A DNA stretch of 64,000 nucleotides from Anabaena cylindrica PCC 7122 (GCF_000317695.1 NC_019771.1:2050001-2114000), one strand, 5' to 3'; counted from the stretch's first letter, positions 43,358 through 52,987 are shown. Numbers and translations are program-made. Notes: generated from the letters alone by a model not told the origin.

Positions 43358-43540
43358 CTAATCAAGTTTTTCCTTGACATGATCTTTTACATCTTCGGCA
43401 GCGTGACGTACTTGACTTTCTGCCTGTTTCGCTTTACCTTCAGCTTTATCTTTTGGATCACCGGTAACATTTCCTGCTGCTTCTTGGGCTTTACCTTCAA
43501 GATTTTTAGCTGTGGCTTTAGCCCGTTCTTCTAAGCTCAT
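43358..43540 (-). CDS. CsbD-like stress protein
   Basis: A 60-residue, highly charged protein made of helical repeats (KATAKNLEGKAQEAAGNVTG), the CsbD/general-stress pattern. It lacks a membrane segment. In other bacteria such proteins are induced by stress, but this is not evidence here. First gene of the small minus-strand group. Confidence 0.85.
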   Translation of the reverse strand: MSLEERAKATAKNLEGKAQEAAGNVTGDPKDKAEGKAKQAESQVRHAAEDVKDHVKEKLD

Positions 43541-43702
43541 TTAGGTTGCCTTTTTTGATGATTACCTACCCAATTTATCTAAAAAAATAGGTGGAAGCTT
43601 CCCTCATAAGATATACAATCTGTGTCATTTATCTATATAGAAAGAAATATATTTTTGAATAACAAAATTACCAACCGCTTACAAAAGTATCAGTTATTTA
43701 TT

Positions 43703-44314
43703 CTACTTCTGCGGCCAACGCCAATTATAGCGATTCCATTCAAAGATGCCTTGAATTTCATACTCAGTGCCATTAAAGAAGCGAATGAGGCAACTGGTAA
43801 AGCTATCATCACCATCACGGATTTCATCAACTTTGATGACCATGCAAGGAAACCATTCCCGCTGAGAGGAGTCATCTTCTGATATCCATTCCCACAGTGC
43901 ATTGGAAACTTCTATGCGATCGCCTATTTTTAACTGTAGTGCTTCTTCAAAATAAGAATATTTGTCAAAATGGTATGATTCAACCCGATTCAACCACTGC
44001 AAGCCATAGCGTTGGCGGATAAATTGCACTTTTCCCGAATCTTGTGCCAACAACCAATCATTGAGCAACTGCACCTTCCAAGTGCGGTTTTGTTCTTCTT
44101 CTGCTTTTACGAACTGTAAAAATGCTTCTAACTCCTCTGGAGTCAGTTCATCTAAGGGATTGGCAATATCTGATACCGGAAAGGTTGAGTTTCTCTGAAT
44201 TTGCTCGACTATTTGCAGTAATATTTGTTTCTGCATATCAGTGAGAGGACAGCTGGCTGCATCACAACGTTTGAAAGCTGTTCGCAAGGCTGCTTCAATC
44301 TCATCGGTCGTCAT
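43703..44314 (-). CDS. hypothetical protein
   Basis: 203 residues, soluble, mostly helical then beta. It starts MTTDEIEAALRTAFKRCDAAS and later has QLKIGDRIEVSNALWEWISED and IRFFNGTEYEIQGIFEW, a possible small beta domain. No family is recognised. Its start overlaps no other gene and its composition is like its neighbours'. Confidence 0.5.
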   Translation of the reverse strand: MTTDEIEAALRTAFKRCDAASCPLTDMQKQILLQIVEQIQRNSTFPVSDIANPLDELTPEELEAFLQFVKAEEEQNRTWKVQLLNDWLLAQDSGKVQFIRQRYGLQWLNRVESYHFDKYSYFEEALQLKIGDRIEVSNALWEWISEDDSSQREWFPCMVIKVDEIRDGDDSFTSCLIRFFNGTEYEIQGIFEWNRYNWRWPQK

Positions 44315-44452
44315 AGGATACTAGCAATTGAAGGTCTATCTTTTCAATTATGACAATCTTAAATATAAGTTTCCAATTCCTTAACCGTAAAATTCAGGTA
44401 AGCTGAGGTTAAAAGTTCAGTATAATCTTTTAATAAAGTGATGGTGTGTTTT

Positions 44453-44884
44453 ATGCGGTTGCGATCGCTCACCCTTATCTTCCTTTCTGGTCTAATTGTT
44501 TTTCTGTCCTGGGTGTTTACTCCCCCGGCTGTAGCGCTGACACAAATTAGACTATTTGATATCTCCTATCAAGATTGTCCAGCAGAACTAGCAAAAGGTG
44601 CTGTTATTAGTAGCGGTTCAGCAGCCGCAAGTTGCTTTATTGTCACAGGTAAAGCAGAAAATAGTACTTACAAAACAGTTTACGATGCAGATATTTTTGG
44701 ACGCATTTATGATGCCAACAATGATTCGGTTATGCAAAATCGCACCCGTATCGGTTCAATTGCCGAAGTTCCCCCAGGCATCAGTGATTTTGAGTTCAGA
44801 ATTTCTGTACCTGCAAATCAGCCAACTCCATTACAGTTGAAGCAGTTTAAAGCTACTGGTTTTAGCGGACAAGTCAGACGCTAA
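44453..44884 (+). CDS. secreted hypothetical protein
   Basis: About 143 residues from ATG 44453; upstream in-frame ATG 44441 and GTG 44438 are possible. An N-terminal signal sequence (LRSLTLIFLSGLIVFLSWVF) is followed by an Ala-rich cleavage region. The mature part is beta-rich with two Cys (about 42 and 60) that could form a disulfide. No family recognised. TATAAT precedes the start by about 30 bp. Confidence 0.55.
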   Translation: MRLRSLTLIFLSGLIVFLSWVFTPPAVALTQIRLFDISYQDCPAELAKGAVISSGSAAASCFIVTGKAENSTYKTVYDADIFGRIYDANNDSVMQNRTRIGSIAEVPPGISDFEFRISVPANQPTPLQLKQFKATGFSGQVRR

Positions 44885-44976
44885 TACAGCAGTTTGCGTA
44901 GTTAGGAGGTACAAAATCTAAATTTAAACCTATACACAAAGCCAGTTTTACTCCTGACTCCTGACTCTTGCTGTAA
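44884..44976 (+). repeat. MITE-like repeat family A, copy 2
   Basis: Begins ATACAGCAGTTTGCGTAG and ends CTTGCTGTAA. It shares the CAAAGCCAGTTTTACTCC-type core and CTCCTGA heptamers with copies at 18213-18326 and 57002-57122. It starts at the stop codon of the preceding gene. Confidence 0.7.
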
Positions 44977-44977
44977 A

Positions 44978-44997
44978 TCTGGGCTAGTTAGCCCAGA
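44978..44997. terminator. hairpin between convergent genes
   Basis: CTGGGCTA and TAGCCCAG (44979-44996) form an 8-bp GC-rich stem with a 2-base centre. It lies between the secreted hypothetical gene and yggT and may terminate either. Confidence 0.5.
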
Positions 44998-45041
44998 CCT
45001 AACATTTTTGGTTTGAATTTGGAACGATTGCCAATCAGCGA

Positions 45042-45296
45042 TTACATAAAACCTTGCAATCCACTACCTAGAACTTGGAGTAGTATAATCGCTACCATGG
45101 GAGAAAAATCCATACCACCTAATGGGGGAATAATTGAACGGAACAGATTCAAATAAGGATCAGTTATCTGGCTCAAAGCAGCAAATGGTTGGTTATACCA
45201 GTTAATTTGCGGGAACCAGGTCAATAAAACCCTGATAATTAGCAAAGAGCTATAGATGGTAATAAAGGTAGCTAATGTGTTAACCAGTAAATACAT
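45042..45296 (-). CDS. YggT family membrane protein
   Basis: 84 residues with two membrane helices (about 5-27 and 63-80) and the YggT signature RVLLTWFPQINWYNQPF, followed by DPYLNLFRSIIPPLGGMDFSP. YggT (Ycf19-like) proteins are linked to membrane organisation and division in photosynthetic lineages. The gene stands alone. Confidence 0.88.
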   Translation of the reverse strand: MYLLVNTLATFITIYSSLLIIRVLLTWFPQINWYNQPFAALSQITDPYLNLFRSIIPPLGGMDFSPMVAIILLQVLGSGLQGFM

Positions 45297-45427
45297 AGAT
45301 GGGTTAGTTTCCTGCTAAATGACAATAACGGTCTTATGATTGATTTTAATTGAGTCAATGGCATTGAGTCTGCAAATAGCGTCTATATTGAGGAGAATTC
45401 CTGATTGCGCTATGTTACAGAAGCTTT

Positions 45428-45778
45428 TCAAGAGTCTTGAGAGACGGAACCTTCAACAGGCCGGGATGAAGTGCCGTTGACATTTCCCAACTGGTTTCGC
45501 ACATCATCAATTGTGGCATTCAGTTGAGCAATTTTATCTTCTAGCGATCGCCGTGCGGTTTCCATTTCTAAACCCTCATTCGCTGCGGATCTCATTTGCC
45601 GTCTTTTGGCTGCTATTTTATTTCCAGGGATGGAACTATCAGATAGTCCTATCTCCTCATCTGCTGGCAATTGTGCATCCCGTCGAGAGGCTAGCACCGC
45701 ACCCAACACACCACCAACTACTCCACCAACAAGAGTCCCCAATAAAAACCCGCTGGCAAAACCATCTTTTTGACTCAT
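45428..45778 (-). CDS. YtxH-like small membrane protein
   Basis: 116 residues from ATG 45778 (preferred over 45802 because the family starts here). A Gly-rich hydrophobic segment (GFLLGTLVGGVVGGVLGAVLA) near the N-terminus is followed by a charged coiled-coil region (RRSLEDKIAQLNATIDDVRNQLG). Similar YtxH/gas-vesicle-like proteins are of unknown role. Confidence 0.65.
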   Translation of the reverse strand: MSQKDGFASGFLLGTLVGGVVGGVLGAVLASRRDAQLPADEEIGLSDSSIPGNKIAAKRRQMRSAANEGLEMETARRSLEDKIAQLNATIDDVRNQLGNVNGTSSRPVEGSVSQDS

Positions 45779-45848
45779 ATTTTTACCGCCTTCAATCTGC
45801 AAGTTTCAAAGTATTTAAGCTATTTTCATGCTTTAACTGCATCCTGGC

Positions 45849-46499
45849 CTAAGTCCCAAAAATGCGATCGCCTGCATCCCCCAATCCCGGTACAATATAT
45901 CCCTTATCATTCACCACCCCATCAATAGTCGCGCTGTAAACTGTTAAACCAGGATAATCAGCACTCAACTTTTGCAAAGCTGGTGGTGCTGCCACAACGC
46001 AAACAATCCTTGTCAACGCTGGTTCAACACCTCTTTTAGTCAATTCTGCCATTGCTGCCATTATAGACCCTCCTGTTGCTAACATCGGATCGGTAATTAA
46101 CACCCGTGTTTCCGAGTCAAATTTTTCTGGCAGTTTATTGAGATAACAAGAGGGTTCTAAAGTTTCCTCATTTCGCACTAAACCCAAATGGTAAATTTTT
46201 GCCAAAGGCAACAATGTCTGCGCTCCCTCTAGTAAGCCTAAACCAGCCCGGAGAATTGGCACAACTGCCACAGGTACTTGTGGATCAATTAACGTTGCTG
46301 GACAAGGAGCCAATGGACTCTCTACAGTTGTCTCTAGAGTCGGCAACCAATCTCTAGCCGCTTCATAAGTTAACCATCGTCCCAACTCAGTGATAGCAGC
46401 ACGAAATAATACTGGAGGCGTAGCCACATCACGAGCTACTGCCAACCAGTGCTTGATTAGCGGATGAGGTGGGACATAAACAAGCAATTGTTGTGTCAT
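45849..46499 (-). CDS. upp: uracil phosphoribosyltransferase
   Basis: Salvage of uracil to UMP. 216 residues with the family motifs: PPHPLIKHWLAVARD, VPILRAGLGLLEGAQTLLP, the PRPP loop ITDPMLATGGSIMAAM near residue 136, and the uracil-binding C-terminus GYIVPGLGDAGDRIFGT. Length and motifs are normal. Confidence 0.93.
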   Translation of the reverse strand: MTQQLLVYVPPHPLIKHWLAVARDVATPPVLFRAAITELGRWLTYEAARDWLPTLETTVESPLAPCPATLIDPQVPVAVVPILRAGLGLLEGAQTLLPLAKIYHLGLVRNEETLEPSCYLNKLPEKFDSETRVLITDPMLATGGSIMAAMAELTKRGVEPALTRIVCVVAAPPALQKLSADYPGLTVYSATIDGVVNDKGYIVPGLGDAGDRIFGT

Positions 46500-46927
46500 A
46501 GCAAGAAATGGACAGCCTTTGATTTATATGGGAACTGATACAACATCATACTCTCTCCAGTGAGTGGCTGATCCCAACTTTGGTTGGGTGATAGTCAGGT
46601 TCATTCAGATAATTGAGATATTTTTGCATTAGTAGTTGACATATATTCTCAATCAAAGCTATATTATTATCTAGTGTTCTCCTCTCTTTAAAGGATCGGC
46701 AGACGGGATAGCCAGCAGCAGCAGGTTTGTCCCTCTTTTTTTTGATTATTTTGGGGAATGTAATTTTTATTTGCGTATTATCCAATAAAATGTCAGTAAG
46801 GTAAAATACATTTAAATTAAGTCCATATATCCTGCTGTAGGCTTTATTAAATTGCCTACATTCGCGTAGCGGTATTATGAATTACATTCATAAATTCTGC
46901 CATAGGCTCTATTACGAATCACAAATT
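46500..46927. other. intergenic region before the carotene isomerase gene
   Basis: 428 bp. A minus-strand frame at 46546-46785 has no recognisable product or ribosome site and is not annotated. A TTCGCGTAGCGG repeat fragment lies near 46860. Confidence 0.4.
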
Positions 46928-48427
46928 ATGAATTACAAATTATTTGATGTCATTGTTATTGGTTCTGGAATTGGTGGTTTAGTAACAGCCACACAATTAG
47001 CAGCAAAAGGAGCTAAAGTCCTGGTACTGGAAAGTTATCTCATTCCCGGAGGTAGCGCTGGTTATTTTCAACACCAAGGATATACATTTGATGTTGGTGC
47101 ATCAATGATTTTTGGTTTAGGGAAAAAAGGCACAACCAACTTACTTACCCGCGCTTTAGAATCCGTGAATGTTAGCTTAGAATCAATAGCAGATCCTGTA
47201 CAGATTCATTATCATCTACCTAACAATTTAGATATTAAAGTTGACCAAAATTATGAAAAATTTTTACAAAATCTGACATCTTATTTTCCCCATGAAAAAA
47301 AAGGGATTCGGCACTTTTATGACGAGTGCCAAAAAGTTTTTAATTATCTGAATAGCTTTGAATTACTGTCATTAGAAGAACCAGGATATTTACTGCGAGT
47401 ATTCTTACAACATCCTTTAGCCTGTCTGGGTTTAGCTAAGTATTTACCCTTGAATGTAGGAGATTTAGCAAAGCGTTATATTCAAGATCCGCTGTTATTA
47501 AAATTTATTGATATAGAGTGTTATTGCTGGTCAGTAGTTCCAGCCGCAATGACACCAATGATTAATGCTGGCATGGTATTTTCTGATCGACACTATGGAG
47601 GAGTGAACTATCCTAAAGGTGGAGTAGGAAAAATTGCCCAAAAATTAGTCGAGGGTTTAGAAAAAACTGGAGGTAAAATTCAATACCAAGCTAAGGTGAC
47701 AAAAATTCTTACTGAACAAGGGCAAGCTGTAGGTGTCCAATTAGCTAATGGTAAAGTTTATCACGGAAAACGTATTGTATCTAATGCTACTCGTTGGGAT
47801 ACTTTTGAAAAATTACTACCGTCAGAGAAAATACCAACTAATGAGAAAAATTGGCAACAAAAATATCAAAAATCACCCAGTTTTTTAAGCTTACATCTGG
47901 GGGTGAAAGCGTCAGTTTTACAGGCTGCTACAGAGTGTCATCACATTTTGCTAGAAGATTGGCAAAAAATGGAGTTGGCTGAAGGAACAATTTTCGTTTC
48001 TATTCCCACACTACTTGACCCAGATTTAGCCCCCAAAGGATACCACATTATCCATGCTTTTACACCGCACTGGATAGCTGACTGGCAAGGACTTACGCCA
48101 AGTGAATATGAAAACAAAAAAGAACAAGCAGCAGGAAGAATTATTGAACGACTAGAAAAGATTTTTCCTGGTTTAGACGCTGGGTTAGATTATCTAGAGG
48201 TAGGGACACCGCTGACCAACCGTCGTTTTTTAGGTCGCATAGATGGAACTTATGGCCCTATACCCAGGCGTAAGTTATGGGGGTTGTTGGGAATGCCTTT
48301 TAATCGTACAGCTATTCCTGGGCTGTATTGTGTGGGGGATAGTACCTTTCCTGGTCAGGGTTTGAATGCGGTGGCGTTTTCTGGGTTTGCTTGCGCTCAT
48401 CGCATTGCTGTCGATTTGGGACTTTGA
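46928..48427 (+). CDS. crtH: CrtISO-type carotene/prolycopene isomerase
   Basis: Isomerises poly-cis lycopene in the cyanobacterial carotenoid pathway. 499 residues from ATG 46928; an earlier Met at 46877 adds a non-family leader. The FAD motif is DVIVIGSGIGGLVTATQLA, then VLESYLIPGGSAGYFQHQGYTFDVGASMIFGLGK, and the C-terminus is GLYCVGDSTFPGQGLNAVAFSG. This matches CrtH/CrtISO rather than CrtI desaturases. Transcribed toward the AMIN gene. Confidence 0.85.
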   Translation: MNYKLFDVIVIGSGIGGLVTATQLAAKGAKVLVLESYLIPGGSAGYFQHQGYTFDVGASMIFGLGKKGTTNLLTRALESVNVSLESIADPVQIHYHLPNNLDIKVDQNYEKFLQNLTSYFPHEKKGIRHFYDECQKVFNYLNSFELLSLEEPGYLLRVFLQHPLACLGLAKYLPLNVGDLAKRYIQDPLLLKFIDIECYCWSVVPAAMTPMINAGMVFSDRHYGGVNYPKGGVGKIAQKLVEGLEKTGGKIQYQAKVTKILTEQGQAVGVQLANGKVYHGKRIVSNATRWDTFEKLLPSEKIPTNEKNWQQKYQKSPSFLSLHLGVKASVLQAATECHHILLEDWQKMELAEGTIFVSIPTLLDPDLAPKGYHIIHAFTPHWIADWQGLTPSEYENKKEQAAGRIIERLEKIFPGLDAGLDYLEVGTPLTNRRFLGRIDGTYGPIPRRKLWGLLGMPFNRTAIPGLYCVGDSTFPGQGLNAVAFSGFACAHRIAVDLGL

Positions 48428-48517
48428 ATTTTTGGCGTATGAGTCATGCAAATTTTCCAGATTGTGTTTTAATAGCGAGCAATTGCTTTTCGTTCTCTTT
48501 TCGATAACTCCTCACTC

Positions 48518-49927
48518 ATGCAACTCACACACAAAACCAATCTTTTCCAAGCAAGCTGGCTTTTATCCAGTTTTTTAAGTGTTTTCCTATTTGGTTCAAC
48601 CGTCAAAGCAGCCACTATTGCTAGTTGGTATTTTGACAGTAACCGTAATCATCTCAAGTTCTCCACAGATGAACAGGTACAACCGCAAGTACAGCTTGCT
48701 AACCCTAATCGTTTAGTTATTGACTTACCAGGAGTTACTCTGGGATATTCTCCAGTTAGTCAAAGGGTGGGGGTAATAATTAGAGAAGTAAAAATAGCAC
48801 AAGTTAACCCAGGGAATACTCGCATAGTAGTTACCTTAGCACCTGGTTATACTTTCGACCCTGCACAGGTCAAACTGCAACAAGAATCAGTTAATAATTG
48901 GTCTGTGCAGTTACCCAAGCCCATCAAACAAAATTTAAGCAGGCTAAATCGTCCTCAAATTCAGGTTTCCCCTACTGTTAAAAAATCAGCTAATCTTTCT
49001 GTACGTTTACCTAAACCTATCACGAGGCTAAATACCCCAGAAATTAAGGCTTCGCCAAATCTTTCTGAGAGTAAGCTGTTTGCTGGCGTGGTTCCCTTAC
49101 ATTCGCCTATGAAGGGTTTAGAACCGCAGATTAAAGCGTTAATGAATCGTTACAGTTTTCTGCAAACGGGGATGTTCTTTTTGGATTTGGATAATGGTGA
49201 TTATTTAGATATCGGGGGCGATCGCGTTTTTCCAGCTGCCAGCACCATTAAACTGCCTATTCTGCTGGCCTTTTTTCAAGAATTAGACGCAGGTAGAGTT
49301 AGTTTAGATGACAAACTAACCATGCGGCGTGATTTAGTCACAAATGGCTCAGGAGTGATGCAATATGAGCGAGTTGGTAAAAAATATACCGCTTTGGAAA
49401 CCATCACCAAAATGATCGTCATTAGTGACAACACCGCCACCAATATGATTATTGATCGCTTAGGTGGAGCAGCAAAACTCAATGGGCGTTTCCGTAGTTG
49501 GGGGCTGAAAAATACAGTTATTCGTCATCTTTTAGGCGACTTTAAAGGAACTAATACCACCAGTTCTCAAGACATGGCGCGTGCATTAGCTTTGTTAGTA
49601 AATGACAAATTAGTTTCTAGCCAAAGCAAAGAACAAGCTTTAGATATTTTACGCCATACCAAAACTCGTACATTGCTTCCAGCAGGTTTGGGAAAAGGTG
49701 CTATTATCGCTCACAAAACTGGCGACATTGGCTTTCTGATTGGTAATGCTGGATTCGTGACAATGCCTAATGGTAAACATTATCTAGCTGCAATTTTTGT
49801 CAAACGTCCTTATAAAGATGTGAGAGGTAGAGAATTTATTCGTGAAGTTTCTCGATTAGTTTATGACTATCTAAATCAACAAATCCCTGTTGCTTCACTT
49901 GATTCTGATCACAGTTTTACTAGATAG
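48518..49927 (+). CDS. AMIN-domain serine hydrolase (class A beta-lactamase-like fold)
   Basis: 469 residues with a signal segment (SSFLSVFLFGSTVKA). An AMIN domain (about 32-130, peptidoglycan targeting) is followed by a duplicated linker, two PKPI...RLN units. The penicillin-binding fold has STIK (Ser242-Lys245), SDN (303-305) and KTG (400-402). The omega-loop Glu of class A beta-lactamases is not seen (GDFKGTNTTSSQDMA instead), so a carboxypeptidase or weak penicillin-binding role is more likely than resistance. Confidence 0.85.
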   Translation: MQLTHKTNLFQASWLLSSFLSVFLFGSTVKAATIASWYFDSNRNHLKFSTDEQVQPQVQLANPNRLVIDLPGVTLGYSPVSQRVGVIIREVKIAQVNPGNTRIVVTLAPGYTFDPAQVKLQQESVNNWSVQLPKPIKQNLSRLNRPQIQVSPTVKKSANLSVRLPKPITRLNTPEIKASPNLSESKLFAGVVPLHSPMKGLEPQIKALMNRYSFLQTGMFFLDLDNGDYLDIGGDRVFPAASTIKLPILLAFFQELDAGRVSLDDKLTMRRDLVTNGSGVMQYERVGKKYTALETITKMIVISDNTATNMIIDRLGGAAKLNGRFRSWGLKNTVIRHLLGDFKGTNTTSSQDMARALALLVNDKLVSSQSKEQALDILRHTKTRTLLPAGLGKGAIIAHKTGDIGFLIGNAGFVTMPNGKHYLAAIFVKRPYKDVRGREFIREVSRLVYDYLNQQIPVASLDSDHSFTR

Positions 49928-49987
49928 AATTGACAAATTCGTAGATATTTTCTGACTGTTTACATTTGTTGAAGAAAAAAATAGTAG

Positions 49988-50011
49988 CCCCCTCTCCGTT
50001 CATAGAGGGGG
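49988..50011. terminator. hairpin between convergent genes
   Basis: CCCCCTCT (49988-49995) pairs with AGAGGGGG (50004-50011). It lies between the AMIN gene and purT and may act as a transcription boundary. Confidence 0.5.
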
Positions 50012-50034
50012 TTGGGGGTGAGTTTCGAGGATTG

Positions 50035-51204
50035 TTAAACTAATTTAACTTTATTAGCTGCCTTTGTTGCCTTTTCCCTCGCTTCTTTCTCATCAGCGCC
50101 TTTCGCCAAAGCCACACCCATGCGTCGATAGGGATGAGCAGTAGGTTTACCAAATAGCTTAATATCTACATCTTTTTCTGCTAATGCTTCAGCAACACCA
50201 GTAAAAGCAATAGAATCTGATTTTTCAGCAGCTAAAATGACTGCACTTGCCGAAAAACCTAATTGTTCAATGTGGGGAATAGGTAAGCCTAGAATTGCCC
50301 GCAGATGTAATTCAAATTCATTCAAATTTTGGGAAATTAATGTTACCATCCCTGTATCATGAGGTCTGGGAGAAAGTTCAGAAAAAATTACTTCGTCTTT
50401 AGTAATAAAAAATTCAACTCCAAAAATTCCCGCACCACCCAAGGCATCAGTAACTTTTTTTGCTATCTCTTGAGATGCTAATATTTTATCTTCAGAAATA
50501 GCTGCTGGTTGCCAAGATTCTTGATAATCGCCTCTTTCTTGGCGGTGTCCAATAGGAGAACAGAAAATTGTTGGTGCATCCCACTGTTTAATTGTGAGTA
50601 AAGTAATCTCGATTTCAAAGTTAATAAACTCCTCTACAATTACTTTTTGACTATCACCACGAGAATTAGAAATAGCATAATTCCAAGCTTTCTCAACTTC
50701 TATTCTATTTTGTACCACAGATTGACCTTTTCCCGAAGATGACATCACAGGTTTAACAACATTGGGAAAGCCAATTTGATCAGAAATGGCAATTAATTCT
50801 TCTAAAGTTATTGCATAACCATATTTAGCTGTTCTAATGCCTAATTCTTGATGCGCTAATTCTCTAATTCTATCACGATTCATCGTGTAATTAGTCGCCG
50901 CAGCAGTAGGAATTACTGTAATTCTCCGTTGCTCAAATTCCTGTAATTTTTCAGTTCTAATTGCTTCAATTTCGGGAATAATAAAATCAGGCTGATGTTT
51001 GTTAACAACAGTTTCTAAATCCTCACCACTAAGCATAGAAATAACTTCTGCACAATCAGCAACCTGCATAGCGGGAGCATTTGCATAGCGGTCAACTGCA
51101 ATGATATAATTACCTAAACGTTGTGCAGCAATCACAAATTCTTTGCCTAGTTCTCCTGCACCTAGCAGCATTAACTTTTGAGGTAGTTTTAGCGAATTTT
51201 TCAT
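50035..51204 (-). CDS. purT: formate-dependent phosphoribosylglycinamide formyltransferase
   Basis: ATP-grasp enzyme of purine synthesis using formate. 389 residues: N-terminal MLLGAGELGKEFVIAAQRLG, substrate loop EAIRTEKL, ATP-grasp core VVKPVMSSSGKGQSVVQ, then FFITKDEVIFSELSPRPHDTGMVTLISQNL. Normal length and motifs. Confidence 0.94.
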   Translation of the reverse strand: MKNSLKLPQKLMLLGAGELGKEFVIAAQRLGNYIIAVDRYANAPAMQVADCAEVISMLSGEDLETVVNKHQPDFIIPEIEAIRTEKLQEFEQRRITVIPTAAATNYTMNRDRIRELAHQELGIRTAKYGYAITLEELIAISDQIGFPNVVKPVMSSSGKGQSVVQNRIEVEKAWNYAISNSRGDSQKVIVEEFINFEIEITLLTIKQWDAPTIFCSPIGHRQERGDYQESWQPAAISEDKILASQEIAKKVTDALGGAGIFGVEFFITKDEVIFSELSPRPHDTGMVTLISQNLNEFELHLRAILGLPIPHIEQLGFSASAVILAAEKSDSIAFTGVAEALAEKDVDIKLFGKPTAHPYRRMGVALAKGADEKEAREKATKAANKVKLV

Positions 51205-51594
51205 GAATTTATTAGGGTTATATCCATCAATAATAGAACTTAGGCAACTGGCATATTTAGTCAGGTAAGTCAGATGCTAAAAATTGGTTGATTGTTACCA
51301 AATTTTGGAATTTGACATACCCTAAAGATACGTTGACTGTGACATTTGCGTAAGTCCTAAATAATTTTAACCCACATTCAACACATTACCAGTTAGTTAA
51401 AAACGATTGTTTTAAAAAATCAAGCAAGAATCAAAGTCTATGTAACAGAATTGTCAACATTACTATTACTGTATGAACAAGCAGATAAGAGTTGGTTAAT
51501 AGATTTAGAAAGTATAGAAAAAAAGTTCGTAGTCAAATACTAGAAAGTGTAAATCCAAAAAAAGGACAATCATTAGACTTTCTCCTAGCAATTT
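51205..51594. other. intergenic region with a possible decayed coding remnant
   Basis: 390 bp. The stretch 51397-51600 translates on the plus strand into protein-like sequence split by a frameshift. The rest is unremarkable AT-rich DNA. Confidence 0.35.
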
Positions 51595-51596
51595 TT
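51397..51596 (+). pseudogene. possible frameshifted gene remnant
   Basis: The frame from 51397 reads ...TELSTLLLLYEQADKSWLIDL and then, after a shift at the A tract near 51518-51524, KVRSQILESVNPKKGQSLDF. There is no start codon and a stop interrupts the first frame at 51541. The composition looks protein-like, but I do not recognise the family. Confidence 0.25.
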
Positions 51597-52590
51597 AGGG
51601 TAAATTTTCAGCATAAAAACCTAAATGATTGGCGACAGGGCGATCGCGCATTGGTAATTTAGTGTGGATGACTGCGTTTAATAATTTCACACCGTTATTT
51701 TTGCTATTGGTAGTGGAAATAGCCAGAGTTGTGGAACCTCCTCCATCTAAATTGAGAGCGCTGTAAACACCCAAATCCACAAATAATTTTGTCAATTCGG
51801 CTTTAGTCATCCCTTCGCTATACAAGGGTTGTTTTCCATCAACTAATACCAACCATAATTTTTTTCCTTCTTTATCTATACCAACAGCAGCACGGGGATA
51901 GGGTTTATCTATTTTCAAGTCTTTTTCTTTTGGTTCTTTCTTACTCGACGCATATTTTTGCAGATAAAAACTATTTTTGACTTGATTTTGAAATATTAAT
52001 ATCTCTTCACCTGCTATCCCATGAACCGTACCCGAAGGGCAATTTATACTTCCAGTAATTTGCACTCGATTATTGCGGTCAAAACATAAAATATGCCAAT
52101 TTTTCTCTGGTTCAGAATAGATTTTACCATTGGAAATTAATTGCCCCAGTACAAAAGTCTGCTCACTACTGTGGGGATAGAAATCCCAAGGTGTAATTTC
52201 TCTAAATGGATGAAAATAGCTACCATTTATCGCTATTTGTAATTTATACTTAGTTAAAAATTCTGGAACTGTTTGGGCAATTGTTTCACGATCTCCAAGT
52301 TCGATTCCTGGTGTAACAAAAGGCTTGATTTTCGGTGTTGTCAGATCGATGGTAACAATATGAATTAATAAGGAGCGTGGAGTTGATTTGGTATAACGCT
52401 GATAAATAACACCTTTGAATAGCTCTCGTTTTTCATCAATGAGATTGGGGCGAAGAAAATGCAACCAATTATAATAAATTAATGGGGAAACAAGTAAAAT
52501 GCCTCCAGCAAGGGTCAAGTATTTTTGTTGTTGCGAATATTGATTTAAATACCTATTTAAATATCTACGTAAATTAGCTATGATCAGCAT
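51595..52590 (-). CDS. phosphodiester glycosidase family protein (NAGPA-like), membrane-anchored
   Basis: 331 residues with an N-terminal membrane segment (KYLTLAGGILLVSPLIYYN). The body follows the NAGPA-type family: AINGSYFHPF, RAAVGIDKEGKKLWLVLVDG and the C-terminal LNLDGGGSTTLAI. Such domains remove GlcNAc or similar groups from phosphodiesters and are often extracytoplasmic. The substrate here is unknown. Confidence 0.8.
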   Translation of the reverse strand: MLIIANLRRYLNRYLNQYSQQQKYLTLAGGILLVSPLIYYNWLHFLRPNLIDEKRELFKGVIYQRYTKSTPRSLLIHIVTIDLTTPKIKPFVTPGIELGDRETIAQTVPEFLTKYKLQIAINGSYFHPFREITPWDFYPHSSEQTFVLGQLISNGKIYSEPEKNWHILCFDRNNRVQITGSINCPSGTVHGIAGEEILIFQNQVKNSFYLQKYASSKKEPKEKDLKIDKPYPRAAVGIDKEGKKLWLVLVDGKQPLYSEGMTKAELTKLFVDLGVYSALNLDGGGSTTLAISTTNSKNNGVKLLNAVIHTKLPMRDRPVANHLGFYAENLP

Positions 52591-52987
52591 TATTCTTAAG
52601 ACTTATGCACTAAGTAGGTCGGTGTTGAAAATTGTCATTATGACAAGGTAGGAGGTAGAGGGCAGAAGGGAAAAGATTTTTGGGCAATTTTACTTTCCGT
52701 TACATATTTCGGTTTTTTGCGCCGTTCTACTTATACAAATTAATCATGATATTGATCCAGGAAAATAGAAGATTTTAGGCTCTTATAAATCATTCTTCGA
52801 TCGTGCATTAAACCCATATGATAAATATGTTTTTTAGACACACATATTTTGTATTTAGTATCAATGCGTAAATTCTGATTTTTTTGATCTTTTTTCCTAT
52901 TTAATCATTTTATCGTAAAAGGCATAAGGAAATGTGACCTCCTGATAAATTTAATTGATGTGTGAAAAATTTGTTTGAGCCAACTTT
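52591..52987. other. intergenic region, nothing recognised
   Basis: 397 bp of AT-rich sequence between divergent genes. I see no strong hairpin, repeat or small gene. Confidence 0.3.

Noticed and set aside
46546..46785. 79-residue minus-strand frame after upp
   Set aside because: No recognisable family, no ribosome site and basic, low-complexity start; kept as non-coding.
48518..49927. Antibiotic-resistance beta-lactamase
   Set aside because: The fold motifs are present but the omega-loop Glu is not seen, and an AMIN domain points to cell-wall function.
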